A stretch of DNA of 64,000 nt from Marsupella aquatica (Eukaryota > Marchantiophyta), in contig OZ316896.1 in the NCBI GenBank assembly GCA_973895155.1, positions 13,020,001 through 13,084,000 on the forward strand. The letters are read 5' to 3'. Made by a program: the position numbers and the translations under genes. Below the pieces are notes generated by a model that did no database searches, was not told the DNA's origin, and saw only the letters and a list, made by a program, of their open reading frames with translations. This document shows positions 45,796 to 57,554 of the stretch, piece after piece (the stretch's first letter is position 1; each line of letters begins with the position of its first letter).

Positions 45796-46656
45796 CAATT
45801 GACCCAGGGCCTGATTGACGAATCCAAGCAATCTGCCATAAGTGAAGCAGAGAAGGCTTTCATGGAGAGGCTAGAGAAAGGAAAGGAGAAAAAAAGAAAG
45901 AGGAAGGAGGAGAGGAAAGGCAGGCCAGTGGAGGCCCTCTCACCACAAGAAAGAGAGAAGAGGCTTAGAAAGGAGGCTCGAGCTGCAGAGAGGGCAAGGA
46001 TTGAGGAAGAGAGGCTACGAGCAGAGGAAAGGGCCAAATGGCCAAAATTGTTCATTAATAAGGGAGGAGCTCCGATGACAAAGAGCTACAATTTGTTCAG
46101 AAGTCAGCTAGGGCAGGTGTTGAGGGCAAATTTCAGCCCCTTAGACTACTGGGGGAAGAAGAAAGAAGAGGAGAAATTTCAAGCAAGGGAGCAAGTTAAG
46201 GAGCGATTCTGTAATGGCTGCTTCCTGGATGATCGATGGCTGAATAAGAAGATCTCACGTTCACTTGCAGATAGACGTAATAATGTGAGAGAAAAGATGA
46301 GGAAGTACCTGGCAGATTGTAAGGAGGAGGCAGAGGTGATCAGGCAGAGAGATCCCCCGGATGAGATACCAGCTGATGCCTGGTCTGCTTGGATTGATGC
46401 TGAGCTACAGGTTTGTGCTTGGCAAGCGAGACGTCACTGGCAGGCTGAGCTCGATGAGGCAGAGAAGAGGGTCCTTTCAGGACAGACTGTTGACATCCCC
46501 CTCCTGCAGCAAAACTTAATGGAATGGGAGGCCAAATTAGCACTGCTTGGAGACCCTCCACATTACATTCAAAATGCAATTGAGAGGATGGAGAAGAGAC
46601 CTGCAGTTACTCACCGAATGGGGCAGGGTGGAGCGCATTGCCTCAAAGCAGAGTTT
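45796..46656 (+). CDS. CACTA-2 plus-strand gene, coiled-coil exon (3' piece)
   Basis: Continues from 32412 after gypsy D. About 285 residues, mostly charged helix (FMERLEKGKEKKRKRKEERK, AERARIEEERLRAEERAKW). A more ordered part follows with SYNLFRSQLGQVLRANFSPL, NGCFLDDRWLNKKISRSL and AWSAWIDAELQVCAWQARR. It ends at AEF with a GTAAGT donor (46657), in phase with the exon at 47385. By position it replaces the TNPA/TNP1 gene of other En/Spm elements and could play that DNA-binding role, but I see no TNP1 signature. The open frame upstream of 45796 belongs to the LTR. Confidence 0.65.
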
Positions 46657-46879
46657 GTAAGTCCTCTGCTCCCCTCCTCCTTGCTCGCCTCCTTGCTGAA
46701 TTTTCACCTTGAAATTGGGTCCTCCCTCTCCCTGATCACCTTAGGCACAACCTTGGCTATGCCTGCATAAGTCCTCCCAGACCTCCCCTCTTATCCCTGT
46801 GCGTTTGTTATCGAGCCTGTATCGCAAGTTTTGATGTGTCCTTATTTTTTTCTGTTTCCAATTCTATTCTGATTGCTGA

Positions 46880-47060
46880 AGAGTCGGAAATGGAGTGGGA
46901 CTCTCTCTTATGGGTTTTGGACGCAAGGCTTCCGATTATGGTCCGATTACCTGAGAATTGGACCCTGCATCGGACCTTAGGTTTCGGGGTTTAGGGTGGA
47001 GGGGTCCGATTAGGGAAGCATCGGAAAAATTCAAAATTTTGAATATTTGACTGTTTTAGG
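46880..47060 (+). repeat. Intronic TCCGAT cluster in CACTA-2
   Basis: About eight TCCGAT/ATCGGA/GTCGGA words within 180 bp inside the intron 46657-47384. It is the same motif as the element ends and the divergent promoter, and could be a second internal binding platform or an alternative promoter. Confidence 0.6.
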
Positions 47061-47384
47061 CCACGTCGGGGGGTTTGTTTTTTTTAAGGAGTGCCGGGCT
47101 TAGGTTGTCGTTGCTTTTTGCGATAGTTAGGCCACGATAATAAGGGAGTATTTTATATAGGTAGAGTGGGTAGTGATACCCATGAGTTGAAAGGGATGTG
47201 GGGGTGTTAGGGAATTTTTTCTAAGTAATGTGTGGGGCTAGGTAGGGATTATTATTCATTAAGTAATGTGGGGGATTTGGTAGGGATTAACTTTTAAAAT
47301 AATGTATTTCAAGTAATGGGGGGTTTCAATTTTATTCTCATTTTCCGGGGAGGGGGGTTAATTATTATCTTGAGTATGGTGCAG

Positions 47385-48488
47385 GAGCGAGAGCATGGAC
47401 GCCCAATCTTGCCACCTGAGAGAGAGTTGGCTAAGAAATTTGGAACGCGGGCTCTGAAACTTCACATGCATGACGAGTTGGGGTCGGTAAGTATATGCAC
47501 AATTGAAAACCATATTTTTAACCTTTGAATGCAACATGGTTATAATCACTCCCTTGTAGGTCATTTGCAACACTAACACTTGGGTTCATGGTTGCTTACA
47601 TGTATGTAGGAGTCAAATGAGGAGTTGGAGGGTTTGGACTCAGCCGAGGAGGGTTCGGGGGCCTCAGATTCAGAGTCTGAGGCTGAGGCTGAGGAGGGGA
47701 GTGTGGCACCCACCCCTGTTCGCTTGATTGGCGGCACATCCTGAGGGACTCAAGGTAGTCATTCCAGACGGAGGACTGATGGTGATGTAGGTGGCCGTAG
47801 AGCAGCAGGAGGTAGTGGGGGTGCTACAGCTGCTGGAGGTGGTGTTGGGACAAGTGGTAGTGGGCGCCGGGGCGGTTTTGATCGATCTGCAGGTGCTGGT
47901 GGGCGGGGTAGTACTGGGGCCCATAGTGGTTCTCATAGGCCTGGGTCTGGTGGGGGGGTTGGTAGTGGGCCCCATGGTGGTTCTCGCCGCCATTCAGGGG
48001 TTGTTGGCGGGAATGGTTCTCGCCATTCAGGGGCTAGTGGTGGAGGGGCTAGTGGTGGAGGGGCTAGTGGTGGAGGGGCTAGTGGGGGTGGGAGCACTGC
48101 TCGTGGTCATTCAGGGGCCAACAGGGTGAGTGGGACTGCAGTTGGTGGCATTGGTGATGGGACTCCATCTCACCAGTCAGGGGCTAGTGGAGGTGCAAGG
48201 TCTCACCACTCTGCAGCCCAAGGGGGTAGTGGAAGTGCATCATTTCATACTTGCTCCGATGCTGGGGGTGTTACAGTGCCTTCTCATGACTTAGAAGGTG
48301 ATGTTGGTGACGTTGGTACCGCGATAGCTCCAAGCACCACAGCTGCAACTGCATCTCATGCTGTCATTGATAGGGTCCTAGGGTTAGTGCCAGATGCCAC
48401 TACCCAACCAGAGAGTTACGCCCTCGTGCCAAGAAGAGGAAGGGACGACATGCACCAACATATGGATAGGCCAGGTAGCTTAGCATAG
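47385..48488 (+). pseudogene. CACTA-2 plus-strand gene, last exons (acidic and Gly/Ser-rich tail, one stop)
   Basis: Exon 47385-47486 (after GGTGCAG, before GTAAGT) encodes EREHGRPILPPERELAKKFG. The last exon starts at 47610 after ATGTAG with an acidic block (ESNEELEGLDSAEEGSG, SESEAEAEE). It meets TGA at 47742-47744 and continues in the same frame with a Gly/Ser/His-rich region including four GASGGG repeats (about 48025-48085), ending TAG 48486-48488. The competing long ORF 47791-48129 in another frame is an artefact of the GGT-rich composition. No known domain. Confidence 0.6.
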
Positions 48489-48689
48489 GACCATTTGTAG
48501 GTAGGCCGCGATACCATGCAGGTTGAGATGGATTATACACCTGTACATGTAAAGGTTGTACTTTCCATGTTAGAGGAGGCCATCCTCTTTTGTATATATA
48601 ATGGCAGGGGTTTTCCCCCTTTTGAGTCTCACTACCATTCTTGCTACCCATGCTCACTTCCATGCATCCCAACATTGTAACCCCCACAC

Positions 48690-49252
48690 CCCCAAAATTA
48701 ATAATCGGAAATTTTACCCCTTCAATTATCCGATACTCCTCCGATCTTAAAAATATCGGAATGTCCGATTCTCCCAAACTCGGAATTTGCCATCCCCAGA
48801 GAATCGATCTTTTTGATACCCTCGGTTACGGTCTTTCCGATACTTCTAGTAACGGTATTTCCGATCTTTATAACGACGGTATGTTCGATACTTTTATTTA
48901 CGGTCTTTGCGTAACCTTTTGATACGCAATATGCGATATTCAGAGTTACCCAAAGTCCAATTCTTTACGTATCGGAAGTGTATCGGAAGTGTATCGAAAG
49001 TGTCTCGGCTCCCCTCTTCCATTTCCGATTTGCAGAACATCGGACGGTTGCTTTTCCGTTATTGTTGGGTACGCAAAGTGCGTTAAGTTTTGTATCGCAA
49101 AGTCCGATTATCTTCCGATTGTCGTTATCCGATGGGTTGAGAGTCGGAATTTGTGATACGTTCAGAGTCGGATGAGATGTTTTTCTTGGCAAAATTTTAC
49201 AAAGGGATCCAAAGGTGTCCATATCGGAAATTGGCCTCATAATGTACTAGTC
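48690..49252 (+). repeat. Right subterminal repeats of CACTA-2 (TCCGAT)
   Basis: About 20 TCCGAT/ATCGGA/TTCCGAT words in both orientations up to the right terminus, mirroring 23430-23860. Confidence 0.85.
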
Positions 49253-49255
49253 ATT

Positions 49256-49671
49256 GCATTCACTCTCTGCATTGTGGAAATCCATTTTCCACCAAGCTTC
49301 TTTGATGTCATGACCCATTTAATGATTCACCTAGTGGAGGAATTAGACTTGTGTGGCCCAGTTACAGGCAGATGGATGTACCCAATAGAGAGGAACCTGA
49401 AGGTATTGAAGGGTTATGTACGAAACAAGGCACGTCCAGAGGCTTCTATGGCTGAAGGCTATGTATTAGATGAGTCTTTGAGATTCCTTTCTGAATACAT
49501 GTTTGATGCTAAGGGAGAGGGAAAACGAACCTGGGAGTTGGAGGAGGATGTTGGCGTTGCAGGCATTGTCTTGGAAGGGGCTGCAAAGGAGATAACTTTG
49601 AATTGGTCTGAAATGATGGCCATGCATCATTATATATTGGAGAATGAAGAGACAGTGGCTCCATGGTACAG
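49256..49671 (+). pseudogene. tnp2: CACTA-1 tnp2, DUF4218 exon
   Basis: Resumes from 23390 after CACTA-2: FPPSFFDVMTHLMIHLVEEL, GPVTGRWMYPIERNLKVLKG, YVRNKARPEASMAEGY. The C-terminal half of DUF4218 is aligned with the CACTA-2 paralogue. It ends in TAC AG with a GTATGT donor at 49672; the next exon begins at 49779 after CCATGTAG. Confidence 0.87.
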
Positions 49672-49778
49672 GTATGTAAACCCTGTACCATATGGATCAT
49701 AATTATGCTGCCCCATTGTGTTTGTATATTCATGGTGGATCATGCACTAATGTCTTGAGTGTTGTTGTTGCCATGTAG

Positions 49779-50643
49779 GATATATGATGCTACCAATGAG
49801 ACTGTTACCAAACAAAGAGTGGATTTCCGGAAGGAATGGATGAGGAAGCCTGCCAATCGAAGAAAACCAGTGGAATTTCCCCTTGACTACCAAGAACTGC
49901 CACCTTTCAGGGAATGGTTTCAAACATTAGTCAATACCCATAATTTTTAGACAGAGTCTGAGCGATCATTACTATCTGCATACTCCACACCACCTAGTTT
50001 GAAGGCATGACTGTATAGGGCATGCAGAGCCTATGGGCATCACTGGAGGACTATTCCATCCTTGGGGTGTTTGAGTGATTGTGATTCTGGTGCATTCAGC
50101 ACTTTTGATTCTGGGATGGCTTCGACATTCACTGAGAAGCGGGTGGACAGGTCTGGCGCAACTAGAGAAGAATCTGTACAGTATGTAGGGGCCTTGACAG
50201 ATATCTTAGTACTGAATTACGGCAGCTTGAGGAAAGAGGTGATTCTTTTCAAAGGGAAATGGGCAGATCCATCATGGACTCCTAAATCCTCTGCCAGTAT
50301 GAGGTATTCTGAGTCTGGTCTTTGGCAGGTGAATTTCCATAGAGAACTGGGTGTGTCCAAGAAAATGGATTACGTTTTCCCAAAGCAAGTGGAGCAGGTT
50401 TTCTTCCACCCCAATGAGAAGGGGATAGCATGGAGAACAATCCTCCACAAAGAATCCAGGTCCACAAGGGTGTTAGGTGATTACACAGATGTTGATTTCC
50501 ATGCTACAATGGAAAACAATGCCAAATTACACATTGAATTGGCTAAAGCCTGTAGGACTAGAGCAAATCCAGGACCAAGTACTGGTCCCAAACGAGGCAG
50601 AGATGCAGAGGGATCTGCAAGAAAGGGTAGGCCTAAGCAGTGA
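49779..50643 (+). pseudogene. tnp2: CACTA-1 tnp2, last exon with DUF4216, two in-frame stops
   Basis: Reads on from the DUF4218 exon (RIYDATNETVTKQRVDF). TAG at 49948-49950 and TGA at 50008-50010 interrupt the frame. Beyond them the same frame carries the DUF4216 block (REESVQYVGALTDILVLNYG, VILFKGKWAD, FPKQVEQVFFHPN) and a basic tail ending at 50643. The stops make this tnp2 non-functional unless hidden introns remove them. Confidence 0.8.
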
Positions 50644-51130
50644 ATAGGTTTTAGGTGTGTGAAGTCCATAGATGGACTACATGTATGGACTATATATGAA
50701 ATCAGACTAATGTTTTGCCCATTTGTGCAGTTGGTGAATGCAGCCTGTGAAAGGAAGATTGCAAGGGTTGTCACATCCTGTGAATGCTTATGAGGAGGCC
50801 CAAAAGTGGAACATAGAGCATAATGTCAGCATTATGCGTGATCTAGGACTGGGGCCAGACTGCATGCTGATGTGTGTGTTAAAATGTCTGTTGCAAATTT
50901 GATTCAGTAGATATATGGAGTTGTCAGGTTCATGTTCTGTTTTCATATTCCAGATTGGTCTCATACTAGTATGGAACCTGTACATAAGTACCATTATTAC
51001 TGTGTTGTAGATTCTACTTGCATGTATGTTTGATCTGCATTGGTGTATGTTGATGATTGCTTTGTTCCTTAGAGGCCCAACCACACATGTACAACGATAG
51101 AGAGAAAAGCCTGCATTGGTGAAAGGTACT
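50644..51130 (+). other. Spacer between tnp2 and the TNP1-like gene
   Basis: About 490 bp. It contains an acceptor-like TTTGTGCAG at 50730 followed by a short open piece (LVNAACERKIARVVTSCECL) that may be a further small exon. Otherwise nothing is recognised. Confidence 0.4.
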
Positions 51131-53689
51131 TCAACTGGAACATTGCCAAAGAGGAGGAGCTCTAGACTATCACAAGTTACCAAGGTGAACATGGCAGAGT
51201 CTGGTGATGATGGCTATGCCAGTGCTGGGTATGACACTGAGGATTCTGACATTGGAGGGTCAGAACCTGAGAGTGAACAGCAGGTAATGCTTGAACTTCA
51301 TCATCCTAAACCCTAAATCCTTGTCCTTGTTTCAAAGTATTTGTTAATATGCCTACGTTGTCCATGATGTAGGTACAGAAACAAAATCGTGGTCCTAAGA
51401 AGACTGGGCCTGGTGGAGGTGGGCTGGTGAGATGTTGGAAAGACCCAGACACTGGACTGTTATATGAAAGTGAGTGGATTGTAGTGATATACCTTTTCAG
51501 TGTGTTTGGAAGTTGATATTCTACATTTTCCTAAAATTCACTGAAGTGCTTGGTGGTGTGTGTTTGTTTAGTGGTTCCATCAGCATCTGAAGGCAGATCA
51601 GGCCAATCTGACGTACTACATTCCAGAGGATCTTCAGGTAATACAAATCTGCTCGTCATGCATATGCAAGTGCATTTGCTCAACTTTTCAATGTACATAT
51701 TTTCTGAGTGAAAGCATGTGTGTGCATTGCAGGCAGGGCCTCTGAGATGCACAGGGAACGAAGGCATGCTAAGAAGATGTTTGATAATGCTGCCAAAGTA
51801 CAAAGGAATCAGGGAGATTTGCCCAAACACATTAAAGTGAGTATTGTACTTTTTTTGAATGTAGATTTAGACATAGATCCTCTCTGTTATTGTGTGTATA
51901 AAACCTGGACTATGCATAAATTCCAGAGTTATGAATTGACATTGCATGTGAAATGCAGATTTATGACAATGATATTGATGATTCTGATCCCAACAAACAG
52001 TACTGGCTGGAGGAACTTCGTGGCAATGTACTCAAAATCTTTGATGTATCAAAGCCAAAATGGACTGATCATCCACGAGTTCATATAACCAGTGTGTGGA
52101 AGAACATGGCAGCTGAATGGGAGTATGTGGGTGGGGAATTTATTGACAACAAATTCCAGAGTCATTGTCGTGGCATATTGAAGAGAGAGCGCCATAAAAT
52201 GCATGTTTACTGGAAGAAAGTTTGCAATGAGGATCCAACCAAACCTGGGCCATCTGGTGTTGATCCAAAGAAATGGGCAGCTTTGGTATCTCATTTCACC
52301 AATCCAGCATTGATATCTTTGAGTAAACAGATGACTGATAAAAGAGCACGAGTGCAAGATACCAATCACTTTGGTAGAGGAGGGCATGCTGCAGCAGCAA
52401 AGAGAATGGTAAACTGTCTATATCATTTTCACTATCAATTCTGTCTTGTTTGTGAATCTTGATGAAAACAGACTCTGAGTTTCTCATTCATTGTGTGTTT
52501 GAACAGAAGCAGAAGAGAGGATCAAGCCCAGGTATATCTGACCTGAAAGAAAACCTTGGTAGTCAGGGATCATTGCCAAAGGTGACAATGAGCCCATCAT
52601 TGGCAAGTGCAGAAGGTCAGACTGGTAGTTTTTTGGGAGCAAAGGTGAGCCCGTCATTGGCAAGTGGGGAGGGTAAAAGCGCTAGCTTACTGGGGCAAGG
52701 ATACAGACATGGATCAGCTGTGAGTATTGCCATTCCAATCTGATTTGTACATCATTTTCCATTTGATAGAGTGTTGTGTCGTTTGTTAGTTTGATAGTGA
52801 GAATGTTGTGTTGGTTTGTGGTTCATTTACAGAGCCCACATTCAAAAGAAGAGATCACTGCCATTGGGGCCCTGTCAAATTGGATGTCGATGAGTTGAAA
52901 GGCACTATGAAGGAGTTGACAAACATGATGACTATATGGATGGCACATCACTCCAGTAATGCACAAGTTCCAACATTTGTTCCTAGTCACAGTAAGTTGA
53001 CTACAGCTACCAAAGAAGGTAGTAGAAAACGATCTCTTACTTTTTCAGGTGATAATGGAGGTAAAATTCTCTATCATCTATTCACTGTCCATTCAATGTA
53101 ATTATTGTGGTGTATATATGTCATTGTATGTTTATAATGTTCTTGCATGTTCTAGTGTGATTATATGTTGCTGGTGTATACATGTTTGTTTATATGCATT
53201 TCTCTTGTGTGTGTTTTATGACAGCATCTTTAGGGGAGCCTCCTGTGTCGCAGGGAAGACCAACTGACACAGCTAACAGTACTCTGAAGCAAACTGAATT
53301 GGAAGTGAACCTTTTGCCATCTAAGTTGCCCAAAGAAGCCATTTCAGATGCCTTTCAGTTACCAGAGGATAAGTCGACTCAGTTGACACCAGATGTAACC
53401 CCAGAATCATCTGAGTTGCCAAAAGAAACTCCTGTTCCAAGTGAGCATGATGACACTCCATCAACTAGAAAGGGAAAGAAGAAAAGGAAGAAAGGATCTT
53501 CAGCAAATGCATCACCTGCACAGAAGAAACCAATGCAGTCTCCTAACCCCATTGCAAAGGTAAATGTGTGTTTGATTTGAGTGTTCTTCTATCTTTCAAT
53601 TTCTGTTTATTGCATTTTTAACAAAATGTGTTGTTCACAGTTTGCAAGAGGAGCACTAGAAGAATCCGAGGTGAACTGAGACCGCAATA

Positions 53690-53985
53690 TGTGACTCATT
53701 TTGGCTCATGTGACTTCATTGTGACTCAACGTGACTTGACCCACGCTGTGACCCTTGGAATTGCAAAAGTTGAGACCAAAAAATGGAAGTCACTATTGAT
53801 ACTAGGCTTTGCAACTTGCTTGATACCCATTTGTGACTGATCTGTGACTTTATTGTGGAGTCTAGCCTTGTTTTGGCGTGACTGCAATATGACTTCAGCG
53901 AGTCACATTGTAAGTCACATACATGACTTACCCGCATTCAACAACGACTAGCGTGTGACCATTTAGTGTCACAGGAGAGACCAAT
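53690..53985 (+). repeat. Left subterminal repeats of CACTA-3 (GTGAC)
   Basis: About sixteen GTGAC/GTCAC words, mostly GTGACTT or GTGACTC, in under 300 bp. They are much sparser at the right end (a few near 60880-60990), so the two ends are asymmetric. Confidence 0.8.
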
Positions 53986-54508
53986 GGAGACCCTGGCCCG
54001 CATCACACAACAGAACCATTTGGGACTCTATATACTCATGTTTATAACTAATAAGGTTCACATGCAAGTTATAACCATGACTAATGAACACAGAGGGACA
54101 GTTCATAAGGAGAGAGAGCACTCGACATTACAATACATAGAAACCTGATGTTCTAACTTTGAAAATATAACACATTGAATACAAGAAATGAACATAGCAT
54201 GAATGACATCCACATGAAACAAAGCATCATATAAGCAGATCCTACATAAAACATTCATAAGAATTAAACACAATCACAATCTTGCTCAAAAATGAAGATC
54301 ATTTGAATTCCAATGGAATAGTTTACAATGTGATCAATGTAATTCAGACAAAACAGGAACTCATAATTGATGACTGCAGGATGAGATAACTGAAAGCACA
54401 TGCATGATACTATGAATCTCCAAGAGGACATGATTCTTGTACTGCTTCTTGACATCTAAAATCTACATAACATGACTCCCACTACAAACAAATAATGGCA
54501 TGACATTG

Positions 54509-56748
54509 TTATGGATCCTCTATGAACTTGCTTGGCCATAATACCAAAGAACCTGCAGCATCTCCAAGTGTCTTTTGAGGAGGATCATCATTTGTGTTTG
54601 GAATGGGAAGGACAGCTTTAGGTTTCACTAGTAATGTGACTAACACTACTGAATAACCTGGGGGAATCCTCTTGCCATGGAACGTTGTGGAACCAACTTG
54701 CACTCTGCCAAATCCTACTCGTGTTCCACTCTCATCAACAACTAACAAGCCACTTTGTCCCTCAGCATTAGGTGCTTTCCCCACTTCCACCTTAGATCTT
54801 TCTACCAGCACCGTTCTTGGAGGTTTGTATGAAACCTTTGACGTGGCTCTGCTCCCACCAGCAGACTTGCTTCGTGTGCGCATGCTTCCTCTCTTCACAG
54901 TAGTGAAGCTAGGCTCAGTAGGTTCCTCTGTTAGGACTGTCACAGTAGCAGGTTCATCACCTGGGAGTGTCATACCAACTAACTCTTTGGTTGGATTTAT
55001 CTCAACAAGAGGCACACCTGTCATTGAGAATGATACATTCTGCAAATCATTTATCTCTGCAATGGAGTCAAGATCTACATAGCATGAATCTGGCTCAATG
55101 GTATCATTGCCATGCTTGCTGATATCCTCATTTGCCCCAACATTGATATCATCCACTCCCTTGCCAATGTCATCCTCATCCAAACATGGTTGACTGCCCT
55201 CTGTCAAACAAGTTGCTTGTACAGATTGCAACTTTGTTGCCTCTAAATTACAGCGAGTATTTGCCAGGTTCTCATACTTCTTCTCTGTAGCACCTGTCTT
55301 ATTCTCTATGGACACAACAACCACAATATATGTTACTGAAAATAACACATTCAACAAACAATGTCAATTCAAACTATACATTTAATAATCATATCCCACA
55401 CAGTTGTAAAGGCCTTACCTTCAAGCCTACATGTCGTTGGCATGCCAGAAGAGTGCATCGACTTTGCCACCTCAAGTGGTGATGGTGGAACTCCTGCAGA
55501 ATTGGAATCAATTTTATCTCTCACCGACACAACAGCTTCCATTAATGTCTTGAAGTTCACATGGAACAAGTCAGTCAATGAATTCAAACGTTCATTGATC
55601 TCTGGAAGACATGTTTCGACAGCCTTCAAACGACCACTTATCTCTGTAAGTGAAGATCCACCTCCCTACATGACACAGGGGTATAGGTTCAATCACTCCA
55701 TATGAAATGTTGGGCAATATATGCACAATCAATGTTATATACAGTGTACACCTGAAATTCAACGCAGGTCATTCAATTACCAATCAGAACTCATATAACT
55801 TACATGCTTGGAGGATTCAGATGCACCCTCTTGAGCCCGGGTGTTCACAATTTCAGCCCTCAACTCTTCTTTTGAAGGGCTTTGCCCCAATTGGGCTTTC
55901 TGCACATGCATGGCAAACACAAGTTATCGATCAATATTCAGGGAACGTACACTAAAAAACAAAGTTTACATGTATGGGTTTACACTAAAAAACAGTACAT
56001 AGTGTAGCATAAATTACATAGCTAGGCCATTCATTCTTACCAAACGTTTAGCTGTCGGTGCAGTGCCGGTCCTTCCTGTCAGATTAGGGTTCTGAACACT
56101 CAACCTGGCCTCGGTCATCTGTGAACTCTTCTTTTTTGAAGCATCTGTTACAAAATAAGCTACTAACCTTGCCCACACTTTATCATCACAATTGGCTGGT
56201 GGAGGCATATCTGGCTTCTCCCCACCTTCCTTCCAAGCCTTATGCATTCTCCACCTCTCTTGCTTGATGATTTTACCTGCTGTACTCTCTAGGCAACCTA
56301 TGTCCACGCCATCATCACTGCCCACATAATTCCATTTGGCAGCAACATTTTCACATACAGTCTTCCAATCTTTTGGATGCTGTTTTTTAAAATTAATAAC
56401 ACTCGCATCTAACCAACGCAATACTTCAGCTTTCAAATCAGCATGCCATCGGTTCTTGCGAGGACACTCAGCATCCACCCATTGTCTCTCATTCAACTTT
56501 ACGTTCCCTTTCTTTGTCACCTCCCCTCGTGCACTGCTCTCGGTAGTACTGGGCGTTGTATTGGCCACCCCTTCATTCACCCTACCTGGGGTTCTGAAGC
56601 CACCTGGGAAAATACAATGCCATTCATGCTTGAGAACTACATATAGCAGAATGGATGACGACAACATTCAATGCTTCACTTCAAGAAAAATTCTTCAAAC
56701 ATACATACCTGTAGCTCTGCCTATAGATGCCTGTGCAGGGACTGCACT
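54509..56748 (-). CDS. tnp1: CACTA-3 TNP1/TNPA-like gene (5' end missing or unrecognised)
   Basis: Exons on the minus strand: 56748-56709, 56603-56041, 55899-55804, 55665-55419, 55305-54509, each with GT-AG borders. The second holds the Transposase_24-like block (NVAAKWNYVGSDDG, KQERWRMHKAWKEGGE, VWARLVAYFVTDASKKK, SSQMTEARLSVQ), the fourth a short coiled coil (VETCLPEINERLNSLTDLF), the last the TNP1/EN/SPM beta domain (KAPNAEGQSGLLVVDE to VLWPSKFIEDP). The layout parallels the CACTA-1 gene exon for exon. No stops are seen. Upstream of 56748 the sequence turns into captured DNA, so the first exons may have been lost. Confidence 0.78.
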
Positions 56749-57214
56749 CTGAAATTGTTGCGACCCTGGATCACCTGTCCGGCCAGCCTAGTACAGGGGC
56801 CGGATGATGTCACTTTCTAGGTATGTGTGTGCAAACATATGTACTTGTTTGTTGTGCTGTCTCCTTTGGCACCCAACACCTTAGTCCTTGATGTAACAGA
56901 ATGCGATTTTACAACTTAGATGCTTTGGAACCTTCTATGGTCTTAGCTGAATTGATGTCATCGTAAGTGGTGAAAGACAAAAGCTGGTTGAAGAGCTGTG
57001 GACAACACACTAGCATGAAGTGCTTCAACCAATCCACTGCCAAACGGAACTCTTACACAGTCACATTCTTTCAATAAACAAAAACTCAGTCAAACTTCAT
57101 AATCAAAGTACAGACTCTGAAGGACCAAAGGAGGATGTTGTGAGTTTCTCTGTTGTTTAATGTGTTACCCTTCTAGTTTTGAAGTTAGCAAATGCTGAAT
57201 AATGTGTCTACCAG

Positions 57215-57554
57215 ATCTTCGAAAAGAAGCCCACCACAATTAAGAACTTCGGTATCTGGGTGAGGTATCAGAGTCGTACAGGTTATCCCAACATGTACAA
57301 GAAATATCGTGATACCACATTAAACAACCACACAGCAGATGTATGATGAGATGGCTTCTTGTCATAGAGTTTGGTTCCCTTGCATCCAGATCATCAAGAC
57401 TACGACAGTCCCTGTCTCCCTGTGCAAGCGAGAAAGTACCAAGCAGTTCCATGATTCAAAGATCAAGTTCCCCTTGACGTACCGCAAGATTCAACCTCCA
57501 TCGCGAAAGCTAAAGACGACTTACAAGGCCACCAAGCCCAACACATTTGTTTGA
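57215..57554 (+). pseudogene. RPL18A: Captured fragment of ribosomal protein eL20 (RPL18a)
   Basis: Starts after CTACCAG, a splice acceptor, with [19 protein letters not shown], then [15 protein letters not shown]. After one frame change near 57335 it continues with [39 protein letters not shown] and ends [17 protein letters not shown] at 57552. This is the C-terminal two thirds of the large-subunit protein eL20 (60S L18a). The preserved acceptor shows it was copied from genomic DNA, not from mRNA. It runs opposite to the CACTA-3 gene and is non-functional. En/Spm and Pack-type elements are known to capture host exons. Confidence 0.88.

Larger units (their letters stand above)
23391..49252 (-). 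mobile_element. CACTA-2: En/Spm element carrying a SET gene (10.1 kb net)
   Basis: The left end is CACTAGTACATTTTTG at 23391. The right end is the imperfect inverse AATGTACTAGTC ending at 49252 (last base C instead of G). Flanks are GTT (23388-23390) and ATT (49253-49255), a 3-bp duplication with one change. Excising it restores the DUF4218 region of CACTA-1 tnp2 in frame (MMDV joined to AFTL). Both ends carry dense TCCGAT/ATCGGA repeats. Genes: minus-strand tnp2 and SET gene; a plus-strand gene in the opposite half. It hosts solo LTR C and gypsy D. Confidence 0.9.

Noticed and set aside
47791-48129. Plus-strand ORF of Val/Leu/Gly repeats (VVGVLQLLEVV...)
   Set aside because: It is the shifted frame of the GGT-rich Gly/Ser tail of the CACTA-2 gene; the frame continuing from the spliced upstream exon explains the region better.
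48126-48488. Independent gene starting at this ATG
   Set aside because: The frame is open upstream to the TGA at 47742 and continues the acidic exon, so it is part of the CACTA-2 gene.
57215-57554. Functional ribosomal protein gene
   Set aside because: N-terminal exons are missing and the frame is broken; it lies inside CACTA-3.
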